Assembly (NCBI RefSeq): GCF_900582195.1
Contig: NZ_UTHA01000174.1
Span: 1-64,000, forward strand
DNA: 64,000 nucleotides
Source: Pseudomonas viridiflava
GTDB lineage: Bacteria; Pseudomonadota; Gammaproteobacteria; Pseudomonadales; Pseudomonadaceae
Direction of reading: 5' to 3'
Part shown: piece after piece, positions 34,921-43,951 of the stretch
Layout: each line of letters starts with the position of its first letter
Position numbering within the stretch: position 1 is the stretch's first letter
The notes under the pieces: model-generated
Told to the model about the DNA's origin: nothing
The model's input: only the letters and a program-made list of their open reading frames with translations
The model's database searches: none
Made by a program: the position numbers and the translations under genes

Positions 34921-34948
34921 TTGTCATTCGATATTCTTTTGATATTAT
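34921..34948 (+). promoter_or_regulatory. Sigma-70-like promoter without an assigned gene
   Basis: TTGTCA, 16 bp, TATTAT on the plus strand at 34921-34948. Downstream there is no ORF before the PrrF terminator region, only two A-loop hairpins (35001-35015 and 35023-35043). It may be a relict promoter or start a short untranslated RNA antisense to the PrrF tail. The rest of the 34739-35015 gap shows nothing else that I can support. Confidence 0.35.
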
Positions 34949-35015
34949 CCGCGCCATCGAATTTGCAGCACCTAAAGACTTCATTAGCCTGAAGCCATAA
35001 GCCCGAAAAACGGGC

Positions 35016-35127
35016 AAAAAAAGACCCGGCAAAAAGCCGGGTCAAAAACCGTGATTAGCCTGATGAGGAGATAGTCCAGAAGACCGACCTAAGGTCTCTG
35101 GTCCATCGACTGATCTCGCGACCAGCT
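35016..35127 (-). ncRNA. prrF: PrrF iron-responsive small RNA
   Basis: About 112 nt on the minus strand. The 5' end reads CAGCTGGTCGCGAGATCAG and the centre CTATCTCCTCATCAGGCTAATCACGG, the conserved PrrF antisense core that pairs with mRNAs of iron-containing proteins. It ends in a perfect terminator (GACCCGGC-TTTTT-GCCGGGTC followed by seven Ts, 35016-35043). Upstream is a sigma-70 promoter (TTGACT, 16 bp, TATTAT) overlapped by a Fur box. PrrF is made when iron is scarce and represses genes such as sodB and TCA-cycle enzymes. Fluorescens-group strains carry two separated copies; which copy this is cannot be told. Confidence 0.92.
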
Positions 35128-35130
35128 GCC

Positions 35131-35149
35131 TGCAATAATAATCATTATC
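35131..35149. promoter_or_regulatory. Fur box over the prrF promoter
   Basis: Fifteen of 19 positions match the Fur consensus (GATAATGATAATCATTATC), including an unbroken run of 12. It covers the prrF -10 (TATTAT on the minus strand, 35140-35135), so Fur-Fe(II) would block transcription in iron-replete cells. Confidence 0.88.
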
Positions 35150-35218
35150 ATTTGCAAGTCAAATGTTTTTATCCGCACGATTGGAAAATTCTTTCCCGTC
35201 TGTCTGCATTTCCGTTTC

Positions 35219-35557
35219 TCAGGCTTCATCGCCATCGAGCGAATGGTCGACCATCGCCCGCGCCATATCCACCATGTGCACCACTGAAAAGGCCAGATCG
35301 CGACTCGCGCCTTGCAGGTTTTCGGCTGCCTTGAATGCGGTGGCCGCTGCACAGCGCAGCAAGTCCGACGCGTGCACCAGGGCTTCTTCGCCACTGAGAT
35401 GGCGTCTGACATCAAAAAAACGTTCGTCGACCTCGGGTTCTGACACAGCTGGTTTCAAGTAATAGTCCAGCGCTCTCTGCGCCGCCGCGTTGCCCTGGGG
35501 CGAGGTGAAGGTGGTGTCCATTTGTAGATCGGGCAAGTCTTTGCTGCTGATATTCAT
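35219..35557 (-). CDS. DUF3077-like small protein
   Basis: A 112-residue protein with no signal or membrane segment. The second half (RFFDVRRHLSGEEALVHASDLLRCAAATAFKAAENL...ARAMVDHSL) resembles the DUF3077 family of small Pseudomonas proteins, usually present in many copies per genome. Function unknown. It lies directly upstream of the prrF promoter on the same strand, with no terminator between them visible, so read-through into prrF is conceivable. The ribosome site is unclear (AAGGAG is 15 bp from the ATG). Confidence 0.7.
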   Translation of the reverse strand: MNISSKDLPDLQMDTTFTSPQGNAAAQRALDYYLKPAVSEPEVDERFFDVRRHLSGEEALVHASDLLRCAAATAFKAAENLQGASRDLAFSVVHMVDMARAMVDHSLDGDEA

Positions 35558-35687
35558 GATGACGAGGCACTCCTTGGGCGATTGAAAATCCGTGCCTTCA
35601 GAATAGTACGGTGCGTAGTTGTGACGAGAATTTAAATACTACAATATGTGTTTTGCTGGCCGAAGGCGTCGACGTAAGGTGCTGCAC

Positions 35688-36347
35688 ATGGATAAATGGA
35701 TTGAGTTGGTCAAGGCCAAGATGAGTGAACTCAAAATCACTCAAACAGAGCTCGGAGAGCGCGTCGGCATGTCCCAGGGCGGGATCGGCCATTGGCTGAA
35801 CAAGCGTCGCGAACCCGGTATCACGGAAATGAACCGCGTGCTGCAGGCGCTGGGCATGGATTTCCTTGAAGTGGTGCTGGTCATCCGTGAACCGCAACCT
35901 ACAGCGGACGACGAGATGCCGCTGGCGCAGAAGTACAACCCGTACTTCCGTTACCCGGTCAGCGATTGGCAGACGACGTGCGAGGTGCGCGAGAGCGATC
36001 CGGCGTCCTACACCAAGGCGTCAGGCAAGCAGCGCTTCGAACTGACGGATTACCATGCGCGGGGCCCGGCGTTCTGGTTGACGGTGACGGGAGATTCGAT
36101 GACCGCCCCCAAGGGCCAGAGCATTGCCGAAGGCATGCTGATTCTGGTCGACCCGGCCGCCGAGGCGGTGCCCGGCAAACTGGTGATCGCCCAGTGGCCC
36201 GATAGCGCTGAGGCGATTTTTCGCAAGCTTGACGAAGAGGGCGGCCAGCGTTACCTGGTGCCGCTCAATCCGACGTGGCCGAAAGCCCTTCTGACTGATG
36301 AGTGTCGAATCATCGGCGTTGTGGTTCAGGCTACGGCGCGTTACTAG
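35688..36347 (+). CDS. S24-type repressor (HTH plus LexA-like protease fold)
   Basis: A 219-residue regulator. A Cro/CI-type HTH fills about residues 5-60 (QTELGERVGMSQGGIGHWLNK), and the C-terminal half is an S24 peptidase domain with Ser137 in GDSMTAP and Lys164 in GKLVIAQ. It resembles PrtR, the pyocin repressor that is cleaved with RecA help after DNA damage, but no phage or pyocin genes are nearby and no obvious Ala-Gly or Cys-Gly cleavage site stands out. AAGG precedes the ATG at 35688. It is divergent from the DUF3077-like gene, with an AT-rich promoter region (TACAAT at about 35639). Confidence 0.85.
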   Translation: MDKWIELVKAKMSELKITQTELGERVGMSQGGIGHWLNKRREPGITEMNRVLQALGMDFLEVVLVIREPQPTADDEMPLAQKYNPYFRYPVSDWQTTCEVRESDPASYTKASGKQRFELTDYHARGPAFWLTVTGDSMTAPKGQSIAEGMLILVDPAAEAVPGKLVIAQWPDSAEAIFRKLDEEGGQRYLVPLNPTWPKALLTDECRIIGVVVQATARY

Positions 36348-36387
36348 TCAGATCGATCCTCGCCCGGCGCAGGATCGATCCTCCGGT

Positions 36388-38337
36388 TCACACGGTTTCC
36401 AGTTCAACCAAAGCGCTGCCTTCAGCAACCATTTCGCCTTCCTGGCAATACAGCGCTTTGATCACCCCGGCATGCGGCGCGCGGATGCTGTGCTCCATCT
36501 TCATCGCTTCCAGCACCACCAGTTGCGCGCCGGCCTCAACCGATTGCCCTGCCTCAACCAGTACGCGAACAATGCTCCCGTTCATCGGTGCGGTCAGGCC
36601 GCCCTGATGGCTGTGGCTGGCCTCGACGGCACTGATCGGGTCGTACGTCTCGATACGCCGCAATTCGCCTTCCCATTGCAGATACAGCGAATCGCGCTGG
36701 CGAATAGCACGCAACTTACGACGCACGCCCTCGTGTTCAACGATGAGTGCTTCGCCAGACAGTTCGGCGTGCTCAGCGGTACTCAGTGTCAACGCTCGAT
36801 CCTGTCCCTCGCAGCTCAAGTGCAGAGTGATCTCCCGAGGCAGACCCGCGCGTAAGCCGCTGTTGATTGACCACGGCGAAGCAGTGTCATCCTCGCGCGC
36901 CGACTGCGGCAGACTCTGCGCAACCGCTTGAGCCGCCGCGTTCCAGAATGCATCGCTCAACGTGCTCGGAGCGGGCAACAATTGCTCCTGATAACGCGGA
37001 ATAAACCCGGTATCCAGCTCCGACGCCGCGAACGCCGGGTGCGCGATGATCCGCCGCAAGAAGTTGATGTTGGTCTTCAAACCGCCAATCGCAAACTCGT
37101 CGAGCATGCTCAACAAGCGCAACCGGGCCTGTTCGCGATCTTCGCCCCAGGCAATCAGCTTGCCGAGCATCGGGTCGTAGAACGGCGAAATTTCATCGCC
37201 TTCTTCAACCCCGCTATCGACCCGGCGCCCTGGCCCTTCGGCCGATTCGCGATACAGCGCCAAACGCCCGGTCGCTGGCAGGAAGTCATTCGCGGGATCC
37301 TCGGCGTACAAGCGCACTTCGATCGCATGGCCGTTCAACGGCACCTGTTCCTGAGTGATCGGCAGCGCTTCACCGCGCGCAACGCGGATCTGCCAGGCCA
37401 CCAGATCAAGACCGGTAATCGCTTCCGTCACCGGGTGCTCGACCTGCAATCGCGTGTTCATCTCCATAAAGAAGAATTCGCCACGAGCATCCAGCAGAAA
37501 CTCCACCGTACCGGCGCCGACATAACCGATCGCCTGCGCCGAACGCACAGCCGCTTCGCCCATCGCCCGACGCAGTTCCGGGGACAAGCCCGGTGCCGGA
37601 GCCTCTTCGACGACTTTCTGATGGCGCCGTTGAATCGAGCAATCACGTTCATTGAGGTACAGGCAGTTGCCATGCTGATCGGCGAACACCTGGATTTCCA
37701 CGTGGCGAGGCTTGAGCAGGTATTTCTCCACCAGCATCCGCGAATCGCCAAATGACGACTGTGCTTCGCGCTGAGCCGAGGCGAGGGCTTCGGCCAATTG
37801 GCTGACGTCTTCGACCACTTTCATGCCTTTGCCGCCACCGCCGGCCGTGGCTTTGAGCAACACCGGGTAACCAATGCGCTCGCAGGCGTCGCGGAAGGTG
37901 TCGAGGTCCTGCGCTTCGCCGTGATAACCCGGCACCAGCGGCACACCGGCGGTTTCCATCAGCGCTTTGGCGGCGGATTTGCTGCCCATGGCATCGATGG
38001 CCGAGGCAGGTGGGCCGAGGAAGATCAGGCCTGCGGCTTCAATGGCGCGAGCGAAGCCGGCGTTTTCCGAGAGAAACCCGTAACCCGGATGAATCGCCTG
38101 AGCGCCGCTGGCCTTGGCCGCCGCGATCAGCTTGTCTATTTGCAGATAGCTCTCGGCCGCTTTGCTGCCGCCGAGGTCAACGCGAATGTCCGCTTCACGG
38201 CTGTGCCGCGACTCGCGGTCGGTGGCGCTGTGCACGGCGACCGTGGTCAGGCCCAAGGCTTTGGCGGTGCGCATCACGCGGCAGGCGATTTCGCCACGGT
38301 TGGCCACCAGCAGGGTGGTGAGAACAGGTGCGCTCAT
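36388..38337 (-). CDS. liuD: Methylcrotonyl-CoA carboxylase biotin-containing subunit (alpha)
   Basis: A 649-residue subunit: biotin carboxylase N-domain (LLVANRGEIACRVMRTAKALG), ATP-grasp (about 120-330, GGGGKGMKVV), C-domain, and C-terminal biotinyl domain with EAMKMEH (Lys613 carries biotin). With LiuB it carboxylates 3-methylcrotonyl-CoA in leucine and acyclic-terpene breakdown. The ATG at 38337 overlaps the liuC stop by 1 bp (TGATG). It is the last gene of liuABCD. Confidence 0.94.
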   Translation of the reverse strand: MSAPVLTTLLVANRGEIACRVMRTAKALGLTTVAVHSATDRESRHSREADIRVDLGGSKAAESYLQIDKLIAAAKASGAQAIHPGYGFLSENAGFARAIEAAGLIFLGPPASAIDAMGSKSAAKALMETAGVPLVPGYHGEAQDLDTFRDACERIGYPVLLKATAGGGGKGMKVVEDVSQLAEALASAQREAQSSFGDSRMLVEKYLLKPRHVEIQVFADQHGNCLYLNERDCSIQRRHQKVVEEAPAPGLSPELRRAMGEAAVRSAQAIGYVGAGTVEFLLDARGEFFFMEMNTRLQVEHPVTEAITGLDLVAWQIRVARGEALPITQEQVPLNGHAIEVRLYAEDPANDFLPATGRLALYRESAEGPGRRVDSGVEEGDEISPFYDPMLGKLIAWGEDREQARLRLLSMLDEFAIGGLKTNINFLRRIIAHPAFAASELDTGFIPRYQEQLLPAPSTLSDAFWNAAAQAVAQSLPQSAREDDTASPWSINSGLRAGLPREITLHLSCEGQDRALTLSTAEHAELSGEALIVEHEGVRRKLRAIRQRDSLYLQWEGELRRIETYDPISAVEASHSHQGGLTAPMNGSIVRVLVEAGQSVEAGAQLVVLEAMKMEHSIRAPHAGVIKALYCQEGEMVAEGSALVELETV

Positions 38338-39152
38338 CAACGCGGCTCCTTGGTGGTGGTTGCGGCTTGCCAGCTCGGCGGACGTTTTTGCAGAAAGGCG
38401 CGCAAGCCTTCCTGGCCTTCAGGGCTGACGCGGATACGGGCGATGGCGTTTTCGGTGTAGCGACGTAGCGCCGGGGTCAGTGAGCCGTTGCCGACTTCAC
38501 GCAACAAGTCTTTGCTGGCGCGCATCGCGGCGGGGCTGTTGAGCAGCAGATTGTTGATCCACTGTTCGACTTGCTGATCGAGTTCTACCGCCGGATAACT
38601 CTCGGACAGCAGCCCGATTTCCCGAGCACGTTGCCCGCCGAAACGTTCGGCCGTCAGCGCATAACGCCGTGCCGCGCGCTCGCCGATCGCTTGCACCACG
38701 AACGGACTGATCACTGCTGGCGCCAGACCGATGCGCACTTCCGACAGGCAGAATTGCGCGTCGTCGGCGCCAATCGCCATGTCACAGCAACTGATCAACC
38801 CCAGCGCGCCACCGAACGCCGCGCCTTGCACCACGGCCACGGTCGGAATCTTCAACTTGGCGAGGTTGTACATCAACTCAGCCAGTTCACGGGCGTCGTC
38901 GAGATTAGTGTGGTAATCGAGCTCGGCCGATTGCTGCATCCACGCCAGATCAGCGCCGGCACTGAAGTGCTTGCCACGGCCACGCACCAGCAAGAAACGC
39001 AGGCTGGCGTCGCTGGCGACTTTGTCCAGCGCCAGGATCAACTCGCGGATCATCTCAGCGTTGAAGGCATTGTTCTTTTCCGCGCGGTTGAGCCACAGCG
39101 TCGCGAAACCCCGTGGGTCGCTTTGCAGTTCGAGGGTGTTGAAGTCACTCAT
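38337..39152 (-). CDS. liuC: 3-Methylglutaconyl-CoA hydratase
   Basis: A 271-residue crotonase-fold enzyme with the oxyanion-hole motifs (GRGKHFSAGADLAWM about 58-72 and VVQGAAFGGALGLISCCDMAIG about 100-121). It hydrates methylglutaconyl-CoA to HMG-CoA, the step before HMG-CoA lyase (encoded at 44612). In the geraniol pathway the same enzyme may act on the carboxygeranoyl analogue. It is embedded between liuB (13-bp gap) and liuD (1-bp overlap). Confidence 0.92.
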   Translation of the reverse strand: MSDFNTLELQSDPRGFATLWLNRAEKNNAFNAEMIRELILALDKVASDASLRFLLVRGRGKHFSAGADLAWMQQSAELDYHTNLDDARELAELMYNLAKLKIPTVAVVQGAAFGGALGLISCCDMAIGADDAQFCLSEVRIGLAPAVISPFVVQAIGERAARRYALTAERFGGQRAREIGLLSESYPAVELDQQVEQWINNLLLNSPAAMRASKDLLREVGNGSLTPALRRYTENAIARIRVSPEGQEGLRAFLQKRPPSWQAATTTKEPR

Positions 39153-39165
39153 GAGATTCTCCCGA

Positions 39166-40773
39166 TCACATCCGGAACACGCCGAAGCGGCTCGGTTCGA
39201 TTGGCGCGTTCAGCGACGCGGACAGGGCCAGGGCCAGCACATCGCGGGTCTGAGCCGGGTCGATAACGCCGTCGTCCCACAGCCGTGCGCTGGAATAGTA
39301 GGGGTGACCCTGCTCTTCGTATTGATCGAGGATCGGTTGCTTGATCTCGGCCTCCTGCTCGGCACTGAAGGTCTGACCGCTGCGCTCTGCCTGTTCGCGT
39401 TTGACCTGTACCAATACGCCAGCTGCCTGTTCGGCGCCCATCACGCCGATGCGCGCGTTTGGCCACATCCACAGGAAGCGCGGGTCGTAAGCGCGGCCGC
39501 ACATGCCGTAGTTGCCGGCACCGAAGCTGCCGCCGATGATCACGGTGAATTTCGGCACCTTGGCGCAGGCTACGGCGGTCACCAGTTTTGCGCCGTGCTT
39601 GGCGATGCCGCCGGTCTCGTATTTCTGCCCGACCATGAAACCGGTGATGTTCTGCAAAAACAGCAGCGGAATGCCGCGCTGGCAGGCCAGTTCGATGAAG
39701 TGCGCGCCTTTCTGCGCGGCTTCGGCGAAGAGAATGCCGTTGTTCGCCAGAATCGCGATCGGGTAGCCGTGCAGATGGGCGAAGCCGCAGACCAGCGTGG
39801 TGCCGAACAATGCTTTGAATTCATCGAACACCGAACCGTCGACCAGTCGCGCAATCACTTCGCGCACGTCGAACGGCTGCTTGGCATCCGCCGAAACCAC
39901 ACCGTATAACTCATCGCTGGCGTAGAGCGGCGCAATCGGTGCGCGCTGCTGCACTTCGCCGAGTTTGCGCCAGTTAAGGTTGGCGACGCTGCGGCGGGCG
40001 AGGGCGAGGGCGTGTTCGTCGCTCTCGGCGTAATGGTCGGCGACCCCGGAAATCTTGCAGTGCACATCGGCGCCGCCCAGATCCTCGGCGCTGACCACCT
40101 CGCCCGTCGCGGCTTTTACCAGCGGCGGGCCAGCGAGGAAAATCGTCGCCTGATTGCGCACCATGATCGCTTCGTCGGCCATTGCTGGCACATAGGCGCC
40201 GCCAGCAGTGCACGAGCCCATGACCACGGCGATCTGCGGAATGCCCATCGCGCTCATGTTGGCCTGGTTGAAGAAAATCCGCCCGAAGTGCTCGCGATCC
40301 GGGAACACCTCGTCCTGACGTGGCAGGTTCGCACCGCCCGAATCCACCAGATAAATGCACGGCAAGCGATTCTGCTGGGCGATGGTTTGCGCGCGCAGGT
40401 GTTTCTTCACGGTCAGCGGGTAATACGAGCCACCCTTCACCGTCGCATCGTTGGCGACGATCATGCATTCGACGCCTTCGACCCGGCCGATCCCGGCAAT
40501 CACACCCGCAGCCGGAACATCTTCGCCATACACGGCGTGGGCGGCCAACTGGCTGATTTCCAGAAATGGCGAGCCCGGATCGAGCAAGCGGTTGATGCGC
40601 TCACGCGGCAGCAGTTTGCCGCGCGAGGTGTGGCGTTCCTGAGCTTTCGCGCCGCCACCCTGCGCCACTTGGGCGAGCAGGGTGTGCAGGGCGTCGACCT
40701 GTTTGAGCATTGCCGCGCTGTTGGCAGCGAACTCCGCAGAACGGGGATTGAGCTGAGTGTGCAAGGTTGCCAT
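39166..40773 (-). CDS. liuB: Methylcrotonyl-CoA carboxylase carboxyltransferase subunit (beta)
   Basis: A 535-residue carboxyltransferase with the typical MCC-beta segments: RERINRLLDPGSPFLE, VMGSCTAGGAYVPAMAD, the ENITGF region (LQNITGFMVGQKYE) and the final FGVFRM. It transfers CO2 from LiuD-bound carboxybiotin. The ATG at 40773 is 12 bp after the liuA stop. Length matches P. aeruginosa LiuB (535). Confidence 0.95.
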   Translation of the reverse strand: MATLHTQLNPRSAEFAANSAAMLKQVDALHTLLAQVAQGGGAKAQERHTSRGKLLPRERINRLLDPGSPFLEISQLAAHAVYGEDVPAAGVIAGIGRVEGVECMIVANDATVKGGSYYPLTVKKHLRAQTIAQQNRLPCIYLVDSGGANLPRQDEVFPDREHFGRIFFNQANMSAMGIPQIAVVMGSCTAGGAYVPAMADEAIMVRNQATIFLAGPPLVKAATGEVVSAEDLGGADVHCKISGVADHYAESDEHALALARRSVANLNWRKLGEVQQRAPIAPLYASDELYGVVSADAKQPFDVREVIARLVDGSVFDEFKALFGTTLVCGFAHLHGYPIAILANNGILFAEAAQKGAHFIELACQRGIPLLFLQNITGFMVGQKYETGGIAKHGAKLVTAVACAKVPKFTVIIGGSFGAGNYGMCGRAYDPRFLWMWPNARIGVMGAEQAAGVLVQVKREQAERSGQTFSAEQEAEIKQPILDQYEEQGHPYYSSARLWDDGVIDPAQTRDVLALALSASLNAPIEPSRFGVFRM

Positions 40774-40785
40774 GGCCAGCTCCGT

Positions 40786-41949
40786 TTAGCGGGTTTCGTT
40801 GAACAGTTCGCGACCGATCAGCATGCGACGGATCTCACTGGTGCCGGCGCCGATTTCGTACAGCTTGGCGTCACGCAGCAGACGGCCCGCCGGGAATTCG
40901 TTGATGTAACCGTTACCGCCGAGAATCTGGATCGCATCGAGGGCCATTTGCGTGGCGCGCTCGGCCGTGTAGAGGATTACCCCGGCGGCGTCTTTACGGG
41001 TGGTTTCGCCACGCTCACAGGCTTGGGCCACGGCGTAGAGATAGGCGCGGCTGGCGTTGAGTTGGGTGTACATGTCGGCGACTTTGCCCTGGATCAGCTG
41101 GAATTCGCCGATGCTTTGGCCGAACTGCTTGCGGTCGTGGATGTACGGCACGATCAGGTCCATGCACGACTGCATGATCCCGGTCGGGCCGCCGGACAGC
41201 ACGACGCGCTCGTAATCGAGGCCGCTCATCAGCACTTTCACGCCGCCATTGAGCACGCCGAGGATGTTCTCTTCCGGCACTTCAACGTCATCGAAGAACA
41301 GCTCGCAGGTGTTGGAGCCGCGCATGCCGAGCTTGTCGAATTTGTTGCTGCGGCTGAAGCCTTTCCAGTCGCGCTCGACGATGAATGCGGTAATGCCGTG
41401 TGGGCCTTTTTCCAGATCGGTCTTGGCGTAGATCACGTAGGTGTTGGCGTCGGGGCCGTTGGTGATCCAGGTTTTGCTGCCGTTAAGGACGAAACGGTCG
41501 CCGCGTTTGTCGGCGCGCAGTTTCATCGAAACCACATCGGAACCGGCGTTCGGCTCGCTCATCGCCAGTGCGCCGACGTGCTCGCCGCTGATCAGTTTCG
41601 GCAGGTACTTGGATTTCTGTTCGTGGTTGCCGTTGCGGTTGATCTGGTTGACGCAGAGATTGGAGTGCGCGCCGTAGGACAGCGCCACCGAAGCCGAGCC
41701 GCGGCTGATTTCTTCCATCGCCACGACGTGCGCCAGATAACCAAGGCCCGCGCCGCCGTACTCTTCCGGCACCGTGATGCCGAGCAGGCCCATGTCACCG
41801 AACTTGCGCCACATGTCGGCGGGGAACAGGTTGTCGCTGTCGATCTGCGCCGCACGCGGGGCGATCTCTTTGGCGACAAAGGACTGAACCTGTTCGCGCA
41901 GCATGTCGATGGTTTCACCGAGGGCGAAGTTCAGGGATGGATAGCTCAT
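40786..41949 (-). CDS. liuA: Isovaleryl-CoA dehydrogenase
   Basis: A 387-residue acyl-CoA dehydrogenase with the FAD-family blocks FALGETIDMLREQVQSF, ALAMSEPNAGSDVVSM, ITNGPDANTYVIYAKT and the signature QILGGNGYINEFPAGRLLRDAKLYEIGAGTSEIRRM at the C-terminus. It oxidises isovaleryl-CoA to 3-methylcrotonyl-CoA, starting the liu branch of leucine catabolism. It heads the liuABCD operon; two LiuR-type palindromes lie upstream. Confidence 0.95.
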   Translation of the reverse strand: MSYPSLNFALGETIDMLREQVQSFVAKEIAPRAAQIDSDNLFPADMWRKFGDMGLLGITVPEEYGGAGLGYLAHVVAMEEISRGSASVALSYGAHSNLCVNQINRNGNHEQKSKYLPKLISGEHVGALAMSEPNAGSDVVSMKLRADKRGDRFVLNGSKTWITNGPDANTYVIYAKTDLEKGPHGITAFIVERDWKGFSRSNKFDKLGMRGSNTCELFFDDVEVPEENILGVLNGGVKVLMSGLDYERVVLSGGPTGIMQSCMDLIVPYIHDRKQFGQSIGEFQLIQGKVADMYTQLNASRAYLYAVAQACERGETTRKDAAGVILYTAERATQMALDAIQILGGNGYINEFPAGRLLRDAKLYEIGAGTSEIRRMLIGRELFNETR

Positions 41950-42003
41950 GGGTCACCTTTTGGCTTTTTTGTAGGGTGGGGAGGGCGGTCACTCGGCTCT
42001 CAC

Positions 42004-42020
42004 CTTTACGTTAACGTAAG
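42004..42020. promoter_or_regulatory. LiuR operator 1 before liuA
   Basis: CTTTACGTTAACGTAAG is an almost perfect palindrome centred on GTTAAC, 55 bp upstream of the liuA start. A TTGACA with 17 bp to TACGTT on the minus strand puts a possible -10 inside it. MerR-type LiuR is the likely binder. Confidence 0.72.
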
Positions 42021-42046
42021 CCTGCGATGGGTGGCTGTCAATCACC

Positions 42047-42063
42047 CTTTACGTTAACGTCAA
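42047..42063. promoter_or_regulatory. LiuR operator 2 before liuA
   Basis: CTTTACGTTAACGTCAA is a second copy, 43 bp (about four helical turns) from operator 1. Its right arm reads TTGACG on the minus strand, which could double as a -35 element. The same ACGT-x-x-ACGT core precedes liuR. Confidence 0.7.
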
Positions 42064-42109
42064 CTTGAGCGACAGTAGGACCAGTTCAAGATTGAAGCGG
42101 AGCGAACCG

Positions 42110-42200
42110 TGTGGGAGCGAGCTTGCTCGCGAAAGCGTCAGATCAGTCAACACGGATGTTGAATCTGCTGGCCTCTTCGCGAGCAAGCTCGCTCCCACAG
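42110..42200. repeat. REP inverted pair
   Basis: An inverted REP pair lies between the liuA control region and the acyl-CoA synthetase gene, with a spacer of about 40 bp. Confidence 0.85.
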
Positions 42201-42245
42201 GAATGAATCCGGCAAAACCCACTAATAAAGACAATAGGGGTCGTC

Positions 42246-43943
42246 ATGGATCAACCCAGTGCAAACCCACAGCGCAGCTACACCCGTGGCTCACAGGACA
42301 AAGCCTTGCTGGCGATGACCATCGGGCAGAAGTTCGATCAAACGGTCGCGCAATACCCCGACGGCGAAGCGCTCGTCGTGCGCCATCAGCAGTTACGTTA
42401 TTCCTGGCGACAACTGGCCGACGCGGTGGACCTGCACGCCAGAGCGCTGCTTGCTCTGGGTTTGCAAGCGGGGGATCGACTCGGCATCTGGGCACCGAAC
42501 TGCGCGCAGTGGTGCATCACCCAAGTCGCCACCGCGAAAATCGGCGTGGTCCTGGTCAACATCAATCCCGCCTATCGCAGCTCTGAACTGGAATACGTGC
42601 TCAAACAATCGGGCTGCCAATGGCTGGTCTGCGCCGGGGCGTTCAAGTCCTCCAACTACCACACCCTGTTGCAGGGATTGGTGCCGGAACTGGCCGAACA
42701 ATCCATCGGCCAATTGCGCAACGAGCGCCTGCCGGACTTGCGCGGGGTGATCAGCCTCGACGCGCAGCCACCGTCAGGTTTCCTGCCGTGGTCGCAATTG
42801 TCCGACATGGCAAGCAGTGTCTCCAAAGAACAATTAAACGAACGCAGCGACAGCCTGCACTTCGATCAACCGGTGAACATCCAGTACACCTCCGGCACCA
42901 CCGGTTTCCCCAAGGGCGCGACCCTCAGTCACTACAACATCCTTAATAACGGTTACATGGTCGGCGAAAGCATCGGTCTGACTCCGGGCGATCGTCTGGT
43001 GATCCCGGTGCCGCTGTACCACTGCTTCGGCATGGTCATGGGCAACCTCGGCTGCATCACCCACGGCAGCACGATGATTTACCCCAACGACGCCTTCGAT
43101 CCATTGCTGACCCTGCAAACCGTCGCCGAAGAAAAAGCCACCGGCCTGTACGGCGTGCCGACCATGTTCATTGCCATGCTCGACCAGCCACAACGCGGCG
43201 AATTCGACCTGTCGAGCCTGCGCACCGGGATCATGGCCGGTGCGACGTGCCCGATCGAAGTGATGCGCCGGGTCATCAGCGAGATGCACATGAGCGAAGT
43301 GCAGATCGCGTACGGCATGACGGAAACCAGCCCGGTGTCACTGCAAACCGGCCCGAGCGATGAGCTGGAACTGCGCGTGACCACCGTTGGCCGCACCCAG
43401 CCGCAACTGGAAAGCAAGATCATCGACGAAGCCGGCAACGTTGTGCCACGGGGCACCGTCGGTGAACTCTGCACTCGCGGGTACAGCGTGATGCTCGGTT
43501 ACTGGAACAACCCGCAGGCCACCGTTGAAGCCATCGATGAGGCGGGCTGGATGCACACCGGCGATCTGGCGAGCATGAATGAAGAGGGATACGTCAACAT
43601 CGCCGGGCGTAACAAGGACATGATCATTCGCGGTGGCGAGAACATTTATCCGCGTGAGCTGGAAGAGTTTTTCTTCACCCATCCGGCGGTGGCGGACGTG
43701 CAGGTGATCGGCATTCCGTGCTCGCGTTACGGCGAGGAGATTGTTGCCTGGATCAAATTCCACCCCGGGCACAATGCTACCGAGCTGGAGCTGCAAACCT
43801 GGTGCAAGGAACGTATCGCGCACTTCAAGACGCCACGGCACTTCAAGTTCGTCGAAGAGTTTCCGATGACGGTCACGGGCAAGATTCAGAAATTCCGCAT
43901 GCGCGAAATAAGCATTGAGGAACTGAAAACAATCGAGCGCTAA
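42246..43943 (+). CDS. Acyl-CoA synthetase (AMP-binding)
   Basis: A 565-residue ANL-family ligase. The ATP motif YTSGTTGFPKG is at about 215-225, the YGMTET motif (A5) at about 358, and GWMHTGDLASMNEEGYVNIAGRNKDMIIRGG covers A7/A8; the acyl-adenylate lysine is near the C-terminus in VTGKIQKF. These act on medium- or short-chain acids in the fadD/mcs group. It is divergent from liuABCD and lies next to it in many pseudomonads, so it probably activates branched or terpenoid acids for this pathway; the exact substrate is unknown. Confidence 0.9.
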   Translation: MDQPSANPQRSYTRGSQDKALLAMTIGQKFDQTVAQYPDGEALVVRHQQLRYSWRQLADAVDLHARALLALGLQAGDRLGIWAPNCAQWCITQVATAKIGVVLVNINPAYRSSELEYVLKQSGCQWLVCAGAFKSSNYHTLLQGLVPELAEQSIGQLRNERLPDLRGVISLDAQPPSGFLPWSQLSDMASSVSKEQLNERSDSLHFDQPVNIQYTSGTTGFPKGATLSHYNILNNGYMVGESIGLTPGDRLVIPVPLYHCFGMVMGNLGCITHGSTMIYPNDAFDPLLTLQTVAEEKATGLYGVPTMFIAMLDQPQRGEFDLSSLRTGIMAGATCPIEVMRRVISEMHMSEVQIAYGMTETSPVSLQTGPSDELELRVTTVGRTQPQLESKIIDEAGNVVPRGTVGELCTRGYSVMLGYWNNPQATVEAIDEAGWMHTGDLASMNEEGYVNIAGRNKDMIIRGGENIYPRELEEFFFTHPAVADVQVIGIPCSRYGEEIVAWIKFHPGHNATELELQTWCKERIAHFKTPRHFKFVEEFPMTVTGKIQKFRMREISIEELKTIER

Positions 43944-43951
43944 CACAATCA

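Noticed and set aside
35089..35415. A 108-codon minus-strand frame overlapping prrF
   Set aside because: It runs through the PrrF promoter and Fur box and overlaps the DUF3077-like gene in another frame; the translation (Trp- and Arg-rich) looks non-coding.
35688..36347. The S24 repressor as a sign of a prophage or pyocin cluster
   Set aside because: Neighbours on both sides are chromosomal genes (liuD, prrF region), with no phage structural, lysis or integrase genes.
40012..42057. A 681-codon plus-strand frame opposite liuB and liuA
   Set aside because: It spans two conserved genes and the LiuR operator region without matching any family, so it is a shadow frame.
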